DNA from: Oceanibaculum pacificum
GTDB taxonomy: Bacteria; Pseudomonadota; Alphaproteobacteria; Oceanibaculales; Oceanibaculaceae
NCBI RefSeq assembly: GCF_001618175.1
Contig: NZ_LPXN01000035.1
Location: 1-53,154, forward strand
Direction of reading: 5' to 3'
DNA: 53,154 nt
The position numbers and the translations under genes are program-made. Positions within the stretch are counted from its first letter, which is position 1, and each line of letters opens with the position of its first letter. The notes beneath the pieces were generated by a model that saw only the letters and a program-made list of their open reading frames with translations, was not told the origin of the DNA and made no database searches. Shown piece by piece: positions 15,753 to 24,492 of this stretch.

Positions 15753-18700
15753 TGGCGGACGCGGCAGCCCCGCCCGTCTTCACCATCCCGCCGACAGCGG
15801 GCTTCGTCGATGCGCTGGCCGCCGGGCTGATGCAGCGCGCCGGGGGCGATCCGCTGGCGCTGTCGCGCATGCTGATCCTGCTGCCCACGCGGCGCGGCGG
15901 CCGCAGCCTGCGCGACGCCTTCCTGCGGCTGGCCGACGGGCGGCCGATGCTGTTGCCGCGCATGATGCCGCTGGGCGATCTGGATGCCGAGGAGATCGAC
16001 CTGCAGGGCGGCGAGGAGCTGCTGTCTGGCGAGGGGCTGGATATCGCGCCGGCCATCCCCGGCCTGCAGCGGCAATTGCTGCTGGCCCGGCTGATCCTGC
16101 AACTGGGCGAGGGCCGGCCGGAAGGCCCGCACCGGCCCGACCAGGCGGTGCGCCTGGCGGCGGAACTGGCCCGGCTGCTCGACCAGGTGCAGACCGAGCA
16201 ACTGACCTTCGACGCGCTTGCCGCCCTGGTGCCGGAGGATTACGCCCGGCACTGGCAGGTGACGCTGGAATTCCTGCGCATCGTCACCGAATTCTGGCCG
16301 CGCGTGCTGGCCGATTACGGTGCGCTCGACCCCGCCGCCCGGCGCAACGCGGTGCTGGAAGCGCAGGCCGATATCTGGCACGCCAGCCCGCCGGACCATC
16401 CCATCGTGGTCGCCGGCTCCACCGGCAGCGTGCCGGCGACGCGCGCGTTGATGGCCGCCATCGCGGCCCTGCCGCAGGGGCTGATCGTGCTGCCCGGCCT
16501 GGATAAGGAGAGCGATGACGCCACCTGGACCGCGATCGAGCGCGACGAAACCCACCCGCAATTCAATCTGGCGCAGCTGATCCGCCATCTCGGCGTGACG
16601 CGCGGCGCGGTGCGGGACTGGACCGCCTCATCCATCCCCCCGGCCCCTTCCCCCCGTCAGCGGCTGGTGGCCGAGGCGCTGCGCCCGGCGGAGACCACGG
16701 AAGCCTGGCGGCAGGCAGCGCCCTTTGGCGATTCCGACCTGGCCGGCCTGTCGCGCATCGACTGCGCCACCGCGCAGGAGGAGGCGGGCGTGATCGCCCT
16801 GGTGCTGCGCCAGGCGCTGGAGGTGCCGGGCAAGACCGCCGCGCTGGTGACGCCCGACCGGTCGCTCGCCCGCCGCGTCGCCGCCGAGCTGGCGCGCTGG
16901 GAATTGCTGGTCGACGATTCCGCCGGCGTGCCGCTGATGGAAACCCCGCCCGGCGGCTTTCTGCGCCTGACCGCGGCGCTTGCCGCCGAACGCTGCGCGC
17001 CGCTGGCCCTGCTCGCCGCGCTGAAGCACCCGCTGGCGGCCGGCGGTGAGGATCCGGCGGATTTCCGCCGCCGCGTGCGCCTGCTTGAGGAACACGCCCT
17101 GCGCGGCCCGCGCCCGAAGGAAGGCGTCGCCGGCATCCGCGAGGCGCTGGAGCAGAATATCCGCGATCTGGAGGAGCGCACCCAGCGCGACCACCGGCCG
17201 CGCCTGGCGCATCTGTTTCCCTGGCTCGACCGGCTGGAGGCGTTGCTGGCGCCGTTCAGCGCGCTGATGGCGGCGGACAGGGCCGACCCCGCCGAACTGC
17301 TGGAGGCGCATGGCCGGCTGGCCGAGGCGCTGGCCGCCAGCCGCGACGAGCCCGGCCCGGTGCGGCTGTGGCGCGGCGAGGCCGGCGAGGCGGCGGCGAA
17401 TTTCCTGGCCGAACTGCGCGAGGCGGCGGGCACCCTGGGGCTGGCCGGTCCAGGCTTCTATCCCGCCCTGCTGGACGCGCTGCTGGCTGGGCGGGTGGTG
17501 CGGCCGCGGCAATCCAGCCATCCGCGCCTGTCCATCTGGGGGCCACTGGAGGCGCGCTTGCAGCAGGCCGACCTGGTGGTGCTGGGCGGGCTGAACGAGG
17601 GCACCTGGCCGCCCGAGGCCGGGGCCGACCCCTGGATGAGCCGACCGATGCGCCGCGCATTCGGCCTGCCGCTGCCGGAACGCCGCATCGGCCTGTCGGC
17701 GCACGATTTTGCGCAAGGATTCGCCGCGCCGGAGATCGTGCTGACGCGGGCCGAGAAGGTCGATGGCGCGCCGACCGTGCCCTCGCGCTGGCTGCTGCGG
17801 CTGGATACGGTCCTGGGGCCGGCCGCCGCCACGCTGCGGCGGGCGGAACCTGTCTGGCGCGGCTGGTGGGCCGCCATCGACCGGCCGCCGGCCATCCGTC
17901 CCGTCACCCGGCCGGAGCCACGGCCGCCGCTGGCGGCGCGCCCGACCCGGCTGTCGGTCACCGAGATCGAGACGCTGATGCGCGATCCCTACGCCATCTA
18001 CGCCGCCAAGGTGCTGAGGCTGCACGCGCTGGACCCCATCGACGCCGACCCGGGTGCCGCGGAGCGCGGCACCATCATCCACAAGGCGCTGGAACGGTTC
18101 CTGGCGGACCATCCCGGCCATCTGCCGCCGGACGCGCAGGAGCGGCTGCTGGCCATTGGCGCGGCGGTGTTCGCCGAGGCGCTGGAGCGGCCGGGCGTCT
18201 GGGCCTTCTGGTGGCCGCGCTTCGAGCGCATCGCAAGCTGGTTCGTCGCCGCCGAGCGGGAGCGGCATGACGGAATCGCCCGGACGCTGACCGAGCTGCG
18301 CGGCCAGATCGACTTGGCAGGCTTCACGCTGACCGCCAAGGCCGACCGCATCGACCTTCTGAAGGATGGCACGCTGGCGCTGATCGACTACAAGACCGGC
18401 CAGCCACCGGCGAAGCGGGAGGTCGCCGCCGGCCATGCGCCGCAATTGCCGCTGGAAGCGCTGATCGCGGCCCAGGGCGGCTTTCCGGGGCTGGCCCCCG
18501 CAGCGGTCTCCGACCTGTCCTATTGGCGGTTGTCCGGCGGCGACCCGGCCGGCAAGATCAGCCCTGCCGCCGACGATATCGCCGCCGTGACCGAAAGCGC
18601 CCGCGACGGGCTGGAACGGCTGATCGCCGCCTATGCCGACCCCGCCACGCCCTACCTGTCGCGTCCCGATCCGGACGCCGCCCCGCGCTACAGCGATTAT

Positions 18701-18757
18701 CTGCATCTGGCGCGGGTGAAGGAATGGTCCTCCAGCGGCGAGGAGGAGGCGGAATGA
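15752..18757 (+). CDS. addB: Double-strand break repair protein AddB
   Basis: The 1001-residue protein is the AddB subunit of the AddAB helicase-nuclease, which resects DNA ends and loads RecA. The N-terminal part resembles an inactive helicase (ILLPTRRGGRSLRDAF; the alphaproteobacterial form lacks a good P-loop). The middle contains LNEGTWPPEA. The C-terminal PD-(D/E)XK nuclease shows LSVTEIETLMRDPYAIYA, KADRIDLL and ALIDYKTGQPP. The ATG at 15752 shares a base with the murU stop. The distance to addA (175 bp) is unusually large for this pair and is filled by a palindromic repeat. Confidence 0.96.
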   Translation: MADAAAPPVFTIPPTAGFVDALAAGLMQRAGGDPLALSRMLILLPTRRGGRSLRDAFLRLADGRPMLLPRMMPLGDLDAEEIDLQGGEELLSGEGLDIAPAIPGLQRQLLLARLILQLGEGRPEGPHRPDQAVRLAAELARLLDQVQTEQLTFDALAALVPEDYARHWQVTLEFLRIVTEFWPRVLADYGALDPAARRNAVLEAQADIWHASPPDHPIVVAGSTGSVPATRALMAAIAALPQGLIVLPGLDKESDDATWTAIERDETHPQFNLAQLIRHLGVTRGAVRDWTASSIPPAPSPRQRLVAEALRPAETTEAWRQAAPFGDSDLAGLSRIDCATAQEEAGVIALVLRQALEVPGKTAALVTPDRSLARRVAAELARWELLVDDSAGVPLMETPPGGFLRLTAALAAERCAPLALLAALKHPLAAGGEDPADFRRRVRLLEEHALRGPRPKEGVAGIREALEQNIRDLEERTQRDHRPRLAHLFPWLDRLEALLAPFSALMAADRADPAELLEAHGRLAEALAASRDEPGPVRLWRGEAGEAAANFLAELREAAGTLGLAGPGFYPALLDALLAGRVVRPRQSSHPRLSIWGPLEARLQQADLVVLGGLNEGTWPPEAGADPWMSRPMRRAFGLPLPERRIGLSAHDFAQGFAAPEIVLTRAEKVDGAPTVPSRWLLRLDTVLGPAAATLRRAEPVWRGWWAAIDRPPAIRPVTRPEPRPPLAARPTRLSVTEIETLMRDPYAIYAAKVLRLHALDPIDADPGAAERGTIIHKALERFLADHPGHLPPDAQERLLAIGAAVFAEALERPGVWAFWWPRFERIASWFVAAERERHDGIARTLTELRGQIDLAGFTLTAKADRIDLLKDGTLALIDYKTGQPPAKREVAAGHAPQLPLEALIAAQGGFPGLAPAAVSDLSYWRLSGGDPAGKISPAADDIAAVTESARDGLERLIAAYADPATPYLSRPDPDAAPRYSDYLHLARVKEWSSSGEEEAE

Positions 18758-18785
18758 ATCGGATTGCGGCGCTTTCCGCTGTGTC

Positions 18786-18894
18786 CTTCGAGACGCTTGC
18801 TGCGCAAGCTCCTCAGGACGAGGGGAGACGGGGGGCAAAGGCAGTAGGGCAAAACACCCCTCATGCTGAGGAGCTTGCGCAGCAAGCGTCTCGA
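18786..18894. repeat. 109-bp palindromic element with 30-bp perfect inverted arms
   Basis: Bases 18786-18815 are the exact reverse complement of 18865-18894; the match continues about 9 bp inward with two mismatches. The outer ends read TTCGAGACGC and GCGTCTCGAA. The same TTCGAGACGC core is found at 51950-51978. This family of GC-rich 'TTCGAGACGC...' palindromes is widely dispersed in Alphaproteobacteria. Here it sits between two genes that normally touch and could form a hairpin in the addBA message. Confidence 0.9.
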
Positions 18895-18932
18895 AGCATA
18901 GCGGGGCAAGGACTCGTGGGGAGCAGGGGCGC

Positions 18933-21900
18933 ATGACCACCCTGCTGCCCGATCCCGCCGAGGCGCAGCGGCGCGCGGCGCATCCCAGGACCTCGGTCTG
19001 GGTCGGCGCGTCGGCCGGCACCGGGAAGACCAAGGTGCTGACCGACCGGGTGCTGGGTCTGCTGCTGCAAGAGACGAAACCCGAGCGGCTGCTGTGCCTG
19101 ACCTTCACCAAGGCGGCGGCGGCGGAGATGGCGAACCGGCTGAACGCCACCCTGTCGGACTGGGCGGTGATGGCCGACGATGCGCTCGCCGACCGGCTGC
19201 TGGCGCTGACCGGCGAGCGGCCGGCCCCGGAGGTCATGACCCGCGCGCGACGGCTGTTCGCCCAGGTGCTGGACACGCCGGGAGGCTTGAAGATCCAGAC
19301 CATCCACGCCTTCTGTCAGGCGCTGCTGCGGCGCTTCCCGCTGGAGGCCGACATCGCCCCGCATTTCGAGGTGATGGACGAGCAGACCGCGCGCGAGCTG
19401 CTGCTGGCGGCGCGCGACCGGATGCTGGCCAGCGCCCGCGCCGGGCAGGATGCCGCGCTGTCGGAGGCGCTGTCCCTGGTCACCGCGCGGGTGAACGAGG
19501 ACAGCTTCGCCGCCCTCATGGACGCGCTGGCGTCGGAGCGCGGGCGGCTCGACCGGCTGCTGGCCCGGCATGGCGGGCTGGAGGGGCTGGTGGCGGCGAT
19601 CCACGCCCGGCTCGACGTGCCGGTCGGGCTGAGCGACCGGGAGCTGATCCGCGACGCCTGCGCCGATGCGGCGTTCGACGCCGCCGCCTTGCGCCGGGCA
19701 ATCGCCGTGCTGGATGGCGGCAAGGCTACGGACAAGAAGCTGGCGGCGGCGCTGGACGGTTTCCTGGCGGCGACCGACCGGTTGCCGCTCTATGCAAATT
19801 ATTGCGGCGGCTTCCTGACGCAGAAGGGCGAGATTCGCGCCCGCCTCGTCACCGCCGACATCGCCGCCGCCAACCCGTGGCTGATGCCGCTGCTGCTGCG
19901 CGAGGCGGAACGGCTGATCCGGCTGGAGGCGCGCTGCCGCGCCGTGCGGGTGGCCGCCGCCACGGCGGCGCTGCTGCGGCTGGGCGACGCCATGCTGGCG
20001 ACCTATCGCCGGGTGAAGCAGGCCCGCGCGCTGCTGGATTACGACGATCTCATCCTGGGCACCCGCGATTTGCTGCGCAGCGGCGACGGCATCGCCGCCT
20101 GGGTGCTGTTCAAGCTGGATGGCGGCATTGACCATGTGCTGATCGACGAGGCGCAGGACACCAATCCCGAGCAATGGGAGCTGATCGAGGCGCTGACCGG
20201 GGAGTTCTTCGCCGGGCTGGGCGCGCGCGAGGAAACCCGCACCATCTTCGCGGTCGGCGACGTGAAGCAGTCGATCTATAGCTTCCAGCGCGCTGAGCCG
20301 GCGGAGTTCACCCGCATGCGCGACGAATTCCGCCATCGCGCCGGCCTGGTGGAAAAGGCCTGGGACGAGGTGGCCCTGCACACTTCCTTCCGCTCCACGG
20401 AAACCGTGCTGGAGCTGGTCGACGCGGTGTTCGCGCTCGACCCCGCCCGCCAGGGCGTGGTCGAGGGGACGGAGCCGCTGCGCCATCTCGCCTTCCGCCG
20501 TGGCCAGGCCGGACGGGTCGAGTTGTGGCCGCTGATCGCGCCGAAGGAGCGGGAGGAGCTGGAACCCTGGCAGCCGCCGGTGGTGGTGCGCCCCGGCGAT
20601 TCGCCGCGCGCCAGCCTGGCGACCGCCATCGCCCGGCGCATCCGCGACTGGATCGGTCGGGACATGCTTCCCTCCAAGCAGCGCCCGGTGCGGGCCGGCG
20701 ACATCTTGGTGCTGGTCCGTCGGCGCGGCGGCTTCGTGGAGGAGCTGGTGCGCGCGCTGAAGGCGCTGGAAGTGCCGGTCGCCGGCATCGACCGCATGGT
20801 GCTGACCGAGCAGCTCGCGGTCATGGACCTGATGGCGCTGGGCGATTTCCTGCTGCTGCCGGAGGACGATCTGACCCTGGCCACGGTGCTGAAGGGCCCG
20901 CTGGTCGGGTTGACCGAGGAGCAGCTGTTCGAGATCGCCTGGAACCGCAAGGGCGGGCTGTGGGCCGCGCTTCAGGCCGCCCCGCAGGATTGGGCGCAGG
21001 ACGCCACAAGGCTGCTGGGCGATCTGCTGGGCCGGGTCGATTATCTGCGCCCCTACGAGCTTTATGCCGAGGCGCTGGGCCACCGGCGCGGGCGCGAGAA
21101 GCTGATCGGCCGGCTGGGCTATGAGGCGGATGATCCGATCGACGAATTCCTCGCCCGCGCGCTGGCCTATGAGCGCGAGCATGTGCCGAGCCTGCAGGGC
21201 TTCCTGGCCTGGCTGCGCGCCGCCCAGGGCGAGATCAAGCGCGATCTGGAGGCCGGGCGCGACGAGGTGCGGGTGATGACCGCGCATGGCGCCAAGGGGC
21301 TGCAGGCCCCCATCGTCATCCTGCCGGACACGGCGGCCCTGCCGATCCTGCCGCCGCCGCTGCTGTGGACCCGCGACGATGTGCAGGGCGGGCTGATGCT
21401 GTGGTCGCCCAACGCCGCGTCGGACGACGCGGTGGCCGGGGCCGCGCGCGAGACGGCGAAACGCCGCCAGCAGGAGGAATATCGCCGGCTGCTCTATGTC
21501 GCGCTGACCCGCGCCGAGGACCGGCTGATCATCTGCGGCTGGGAGACGCGCAAGAAGACGCCGGACGAGTGTTGGTACCGGCTGGTCGAGCAGGCGATGC
21601 GCGATCGCGGGCGGGAATTGGCCTGCGATTTCATCGACAGGGGCGCGGTCGGCCGGGTGCTGGAAAACCCGCAGAACGTCACCGTGACGATCCAGGAAAA
21701 GCCGCATCGCGCACCGATCCAGCCGCTGTCGCCGGAAGCCTGGGCGCGCGCCATGCCCGCCGCCGAACCCTCGCCCTCGCGCCCGCTGACCCCGTCGCGG
21801 CCGAGCGGGGAGGAACCCTCCGTGCGCTCCCCGCTTTCCGTCGATTCGGAGACCGAGGCGGCGCGCTTCAAGCGCGGCACCTTGATCCATCGGCTGCTCC

Positions 21901-22367
21901 AGACCCTGCCGGACGTGCTGGCCGAACGCCGCACGGCGGCGGCCGCGCGGTTCCTCGCGCGCCCGGTGCATGGGCTGGACGCGGCGCAGGTCGCCGCCTA
22001 TGCGGCCGAGGCGCTGGCGGTGCTGGATGATCCGACGTTCGGCGCCATCTTCGGCCCCGGTTCGGTCGCCGAAGTGCCGGTGGTCGGGCGCATCGGCCAG
22101 GGCGAGGACAGCATCGTCATCTCCGGCCAGATCGACCGGCTGCTGGTCAGCGAGACGGAAGCGCTGATCGTCGATTACAAGACCAACCGCCCGCCGCCGC
22201 TGGAGGCGCATCAGGTGTCGCCGGTCTATCTGCGGCAAATGGCCAGCTACCAGGCGGCGCTTGAGGCGGTCTATCCCGGCCGGGCGATCCGCTGTGCCTT
22301 GCTTTGGACAGATGGGCCGCGTTTGATGCCCCTGCCGGATGCGATCCTGGCGCCCTATCGACCCTGA
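18933..22367 (+). CDS. addA: Double-strand break repair helicase AddA
   Basis: The 1144-residue motor and nuclease subunit of AddAB. UvrD-type helicase motifs appear in order: Walker A GASAGTGKT (25-33), CLTFTKAAAAEM, VLIDEAQDTNPEQW, GDVKQSIYSFQRA, MTAHGAKGLQAPIV and LLYVALTRAEDRL. A PD-(D/E)XK nuclease follows at the C-terminus (GQIDRLL, ALIVDYKTNRPP). The ATG at 18933 follows a GGGGAG site after the palindromic element. Nine bases separate its stop from the beta-lactamase gene. The helicase motifs are intact, so AddAB is expected to be functional despite the repeat between the subunits. Confidence 0.97.
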   Translation: MTTLLPDPAEAQRRAAHPRTSVWVGASAGTGKTKVLTDRVLGLLLQETKPERLLCLTFTKAAAAEMANRLNATLSDWAVMADDALADRLLALTGERPAPEVMTRARRLFAQVLDTPGGLKIQTIHAFCQALLRRFPLEADIAPHFEVMDEQTARELLLAARDRMLASARAGQDAALSEALSLVTARVNEDSFAALMDALASERGRLDRLLARHGGLEGLVAAIHARLDVPVGLSDRELIRDACADAAFDAAALRRAIAVLDGGKATDKKLAAALDGFLAATDRLPLYANYCGGFLTQKGEIRARLVTADIAAANPWLMPLLLREAERLIRLEARCRAVRVAAATAALLRLGDAMLATYRRVKQARALLDYDDLILGTRDLLRSGDGIAAWVLFKLDGGIDHVLIDEAQDTNPEQWELIEALTGEFFAGLGAREETRTIFAVGDVKQSIYSFQRAEPAEFTRMRDEFRHRAGLVEKAWDEVALHTSFRSTETVLELVDAVFALDPARQGVVEGTEPLRHLAFRRGQAGRVELWPLIAPKEREELEPWQPPVVVRPGDSPRASLATAIARRIRDWIGRDMLPSKQRPVRAGDILVLVRRRGGFVEELVRALKALEVPVAGIDRMVLTEQLAVMDLMALGDFLLLPEDDLTLATVLKGPLVGLTEEQLFEIAWNRKGGLWAALQAAPQDWAQDATRLLGDLLGRVDYLRPYELYAEALGHRRGREKLIGRLGYEADDPIDEFLARALAYEREHVPSLQGFLAWLRAAQGEIKRDLEAGRDEVRVMTAHGAKGLQAPIVILPDTAALPILPPPLLWTRDDVQGGLMLWSPNAASDDAVAGAARETAKRRQQEEYRRLLYVALTRAEDRLIICGWETRKKTPDECWYRLVEQAMRDRGRELACDFIDRGAVGRVLENPQNVTVTIQEKPHRAPIQPLSPEAWARAMPAAEPSPSRPLTPSRPSGEEPSVRSPLSVDSETEAARFKRGTLIHRLLQTLPDVLAERRTAAAARFLARPVHGLDAAQVAAYAAEALAVLDDPTFGAIFGPGSVAEVPVVGRIGQGEDSIVISGQIDRLLVSETEALIVDYKTNRPPPLEAHQVSPVYLRQMASYQAALEAVYPGRAIRCALLWTDGPRLMPLPDAILAPYRP

Positions 22368-22375
22368 GGACTCCC

Positions 22376-23206
22376 ATGCTGCGCTATCTGCTGCCGGCCT
22401 TCCTGCTGCTCCTGGCCGCTCCCGTCCATGCCCAAACGGCATCCGACACCGCCACCTGCACCGTGATCGCCGATGGCGAGACCGGCGACATCCTGTTCCG
22501 CGCAGGCCCCTCCTGCGACAAGCCGGTCAGCCCCTGTTCCACCTTCAAGGTGCCGCTGGCGGTGATCGGCTACGATGCCGGGCTGCTGACCAGCGCCAAG
22601 GAGCCGGCGATCCCCTACGACCCCGCGCTGAACGTCTCGATGGAGGCCTGGCGACAGACTACGTCGCCGGAGCGCTGGATGCGCTATTCCGTCGTCTGGT
22701 ACTCGCAGGCGCTGACCGCCGAGTTGGGCATGAAGCGGTTCCAGGCCTATATCGACGCTTTCGATTACGGCAATCGCGACCTGTCCGGCGATGCCGGCAA
22801 GGATAACGGGCTGACTCATGCCTGGCTCAGCTCATCCTTGAAGATATCGCCGGTGCAGCAGCTCGACTTCCTCGGCCGGATGCTGCGCCACGAGCTGCCG
22901 GCCAGCGCGCGGGCGCAGCGGCTGGCGGCGGAGATTCAGCCGGCATTCCCGCTGCCGGGCGCGCCCGACGGCTGGGCCGCCTACGGCAAGACCGGCACCG
23001 GCTATCGCGAGAAGGCCGACGGCACGCTCGACCGCAGCCGGCAGATCGGCTGGTTCGTCGGCTGGGCGGAAAAGGGCGAAAGGCGGCTGATCTTCACCCG
23101 GCTGCTGGAGGATGAGGGCCCCCGCGACGGCCCCGCCAGCTTCGCCGCGCGCGACGGATTGCTGGCCGATCTGGCGACTATGCTCGCCCGGGAAACGTTG
23201 AAGTGA
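22376..23206 (+). CDS. Class D (OXA-type) beta-lactamase
   Basis: A 276-residue periplasmic serine hydrolase. The signal peptide (residues 1-20) ends AAPVHAQ. All class D motifs are present: S55-T-F-K58, S-V-V in RYSVVWYSQ, Y-G-N in FDYGNRD, K-T-G in AYGKTGTG, and IGWFVGW near the end. Cys28, Cys47 and Cys54 could form a disulfide. Such enzymes hydrolyse penicillins and some carbapenems; the spectrum cannot be judged from sequence alone. Base composition matches its neighbours, it starts 9 nt after addA with TGAGGA as ribosome site, and no mobile element flanks it, so it looks like an intrinsic chromosomal gene. Confidence 0.92.
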   Translation: MLRYLLPAFLLLLAAPVHAQTASDTATCTVIADGETGDILFRAGPSCDKPVSPCSTFKVPLAVIGYDAGLLTSAKEPAIPYDPALNVSMEAWRQTTSPERWMRYSVVWYSQALTAELGMKRFQAYIDAFDYGNRDLSGDAGKDNGLTHAWLSSSLKISPVQQLDFLGRMLRHELPASARAQRLAAEIQPAFPLPGAPDGWAAYGKTGTGYREKADGTLDRSRQIGWFVGWAEKGERRLIFTRLLEDEGPRDGPASFAARDGLLADLATMLARETLK

Positions 23207-23228
23207 CGGCGGGCGGCCCCCGCGTCGC

Positions 23229-23257
23229 TTGACCGCTCGCCCCCACCTTCCTAGATT
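23229..23257 (+). promoter_or_regulatory. Predicted promoter of trxA
   Basis: TTGACC (23229-23234, 5 of 6) and TAGATT (23252-23257, 4 of 6) are spaced by 17 bp in the 132-bp gap before trxA. This is the best sigma-70-like promoter I saw in the window. Confidence 0.6.
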
Positions 23258-23338
23258 TGGTGCGAATTCGGGAATGTCCCCGACTCATGCCACGGGACGC
23301 CACGCGCCGGCGTCGGACGAGAAAAAGGCTGATAAGAC

Positions 23339-23659
23339 ATGAGCACGACGAAGGTTACCGACAGCTCTTTCGAGACGGACGTCCTCAACGCCGACAAGCC
23401 GGTGGTGGTGGATTTCTGGGCCGAATGGTGCGGCCCCTGCAAGATGATCTCCCCGATCCTCGACGAGATCGCCGGCGACATGGGCGACAAGGTCACCATC
23501 GCCAAGCTGAACATCGACGAGAATCCCTCGACCCCGCAGAAATACGGCGTGCGCGGCATTCCGACGCTGATGCTGTTCAAGAACGGCCAGGTCGCGGCGA
23601 CCAAGATCGGCGCGCTGCCGAAGAGCGCGCTGTATCAGTGGGTCGAATCCAACATCTGA
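23339..23659 (+). CDS. trxA: Thioredoxin
   Basis: A 106-residue classical thioredoxin, the cytosolic disulfide reductant for ribonucleotide reductase, methionine sulfoxide reductase and others. The active site is WCGPCKM, with the conserved cis-Pro in [13 protein letters not shown]. Length is standard. It is preceded by its own promoter and followed by a hairpin with T-run, so it is probably transcribed by itself, although addA and trxA are often neighbours in Alphaproteobacteria. Confidence 0.97.
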   Translation: MSTTKVTDSSFETDVLNADKPVVVDFWAEWCGPCKMISPILDEIAGDMGDKVTIAKLNIDENPSTPQKYGVRGIPTLMLFKNGQVAATKIGALPKSALYQWVESNI

Positions 23660-23686
23660 CGGTTTCGGCGCGACAACGCCGTTGAG

Positions 23687-23718
23687 AACCCCTAGCCGTG
23701 GCCGGGGGTTTTTCTTTT
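23687..23718 (+). terminator. Rho-independent terminator of trxA
   Basis: AACCCC (23687-23692) pairs with GGGGTT (23705-23710) around a partly paired 12-base middle, followed by TTTCTTTT. It lies 28 bp after the trxA stop and 33 bp before upp. Confidence 0.75.
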
Positions 23719-23750
23719 CCGCGACGCCGGCTCTGAGTATTGTGCGGCCC

Positions 23751-24398
23751 ATGACCCAGCGCGATTTTCCCAACCTGCATATCCTCGACCACCCGCTGAT
23801 CCAGCATAAGCTGTCGAAGATGCGCGACCGCCAGACGACGACGATCAAATTCCGCCTGCTGCTGAAGGAGATCGCGCTGCTGATGGGCTACGAGATTACC
23901 CGCGTGCTGCCGATGACGACGGAGCCGGTGCAAACCCCGCTGGCGGTGATGGACGCGCCGGTGATCGACGGCCGCAAGCTGGCGGTTGTCTCCATCCTGC
24001 GCGCCGGCCTCGGCATGGCCGACGGGCTGCTGGAGCTGGTGCCCGCCGCGCGCATCGGCCATGTCGGCCTGTATCGCGACCACGACACCAAGCAGCCGGT
24101 GGAATATCTGGTGAAGCTGCCCTCCGCCGAGGGCCGGCTGTTCATCCTGGTCGACCCGATGCTGGCGACCGGCAATTCCGCCGTGCATGCGGTCGATGTG
24201 CTGAACCGCCATGGCGTGAAGGACGAGAATATCCGCTTCATGGCGCTGGTCGCCGCGCCCGAGGGCGTGGCGCAGTTCAACAAGCACCACCCGGACGTGC
24301 CGATCTATGTCGCCGCGCTGGACGAGAAGCTCGACGAGAACGCCTATATCGTCCCCGGCCTGGGCGATGCCGGGGACCGGCTGTTCGGGACGAAATAG
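23751..24398 (+). CDS. upp: Uracil phosphoribosyltransferase
   Basis: This 215-residue pyrimidine salvage enzyme makes UMP from uracil and PRPP. The PRPP-binding loop [11 protein letters not shown], the N-terminal [13 protein letters not shown] and the uracil-binding end [13 protein letters not shown] are all conserved. The ATG at 23751 gives the standard start [10 protein letters not shown]; the extension upstream runs into the trxA terminator. No uracil permease gene is adjacent. Confidence 0.96.
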   Translation: MTQRDFPNLHILDHPLIQHKLSKMRDRQTTTIKFRLLLKEIALLMGYEITRVLPMTTEPVQTPLAVMDAPVIDGRKLAVVSILRAGLGMADGLLELVPAARIGHVGLYRDHDTKQPVEYLVKLPSAEGRLFILVDPMLATGNSAVHAVDVLNRHGVKDENIRFMALVAAPEGVAQFNKHHPDVPIYVAALDEKLDENAYIVPGLGDAGDRLFGTK

Positions 24399-24444
24399 CG
24401 GTCAGTAAGACCGCAGCATGTACCCCCGATACAAGACCGGGGGT
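24398..24444. repeat. Two small hairpins after upp, the second REP-like
   Basis: GCGGTC-AGTAA-GACCGC (24398-24414) overlaps the last base of the upp stop. ACCCCCG (24422-24428) and CGGGGGT (24438-24444) form a second hairpin resembling the element at 1-72. Neither has a T-run, so this is a repeat that might also shape the 3' end of the convergent upp and cobT messages. Confidence 0.5.
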
Positions 24445-24492
24445 GACGAATGGGGGGGCGAGGTCGAGGGTGACGGGCTGTGAGGATACCCC

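Noticed and set aside
16628..19303. 891-codon minus-strand frame opposite addB
   Set aside because: Same reason: mirror of a clear gene, Arg/Gly/Gln-rich translation and no motif.
18861..22442. 1193-codon open frame on the minus strand opposite addA
   Set aside because: It is antisense to a gene with complete helicase and nuclease motifs. Such long mirror frames are expected in high-GC DNA, and the translation is low-complexity Arg/Gln/Ala with no domain.
22376..23206. Beta-lactamase as a recently acquired resistance cassette
   Set aside because: No integron site, insertion sequence or composition change flanks it, and it shares tight spacing with addA.
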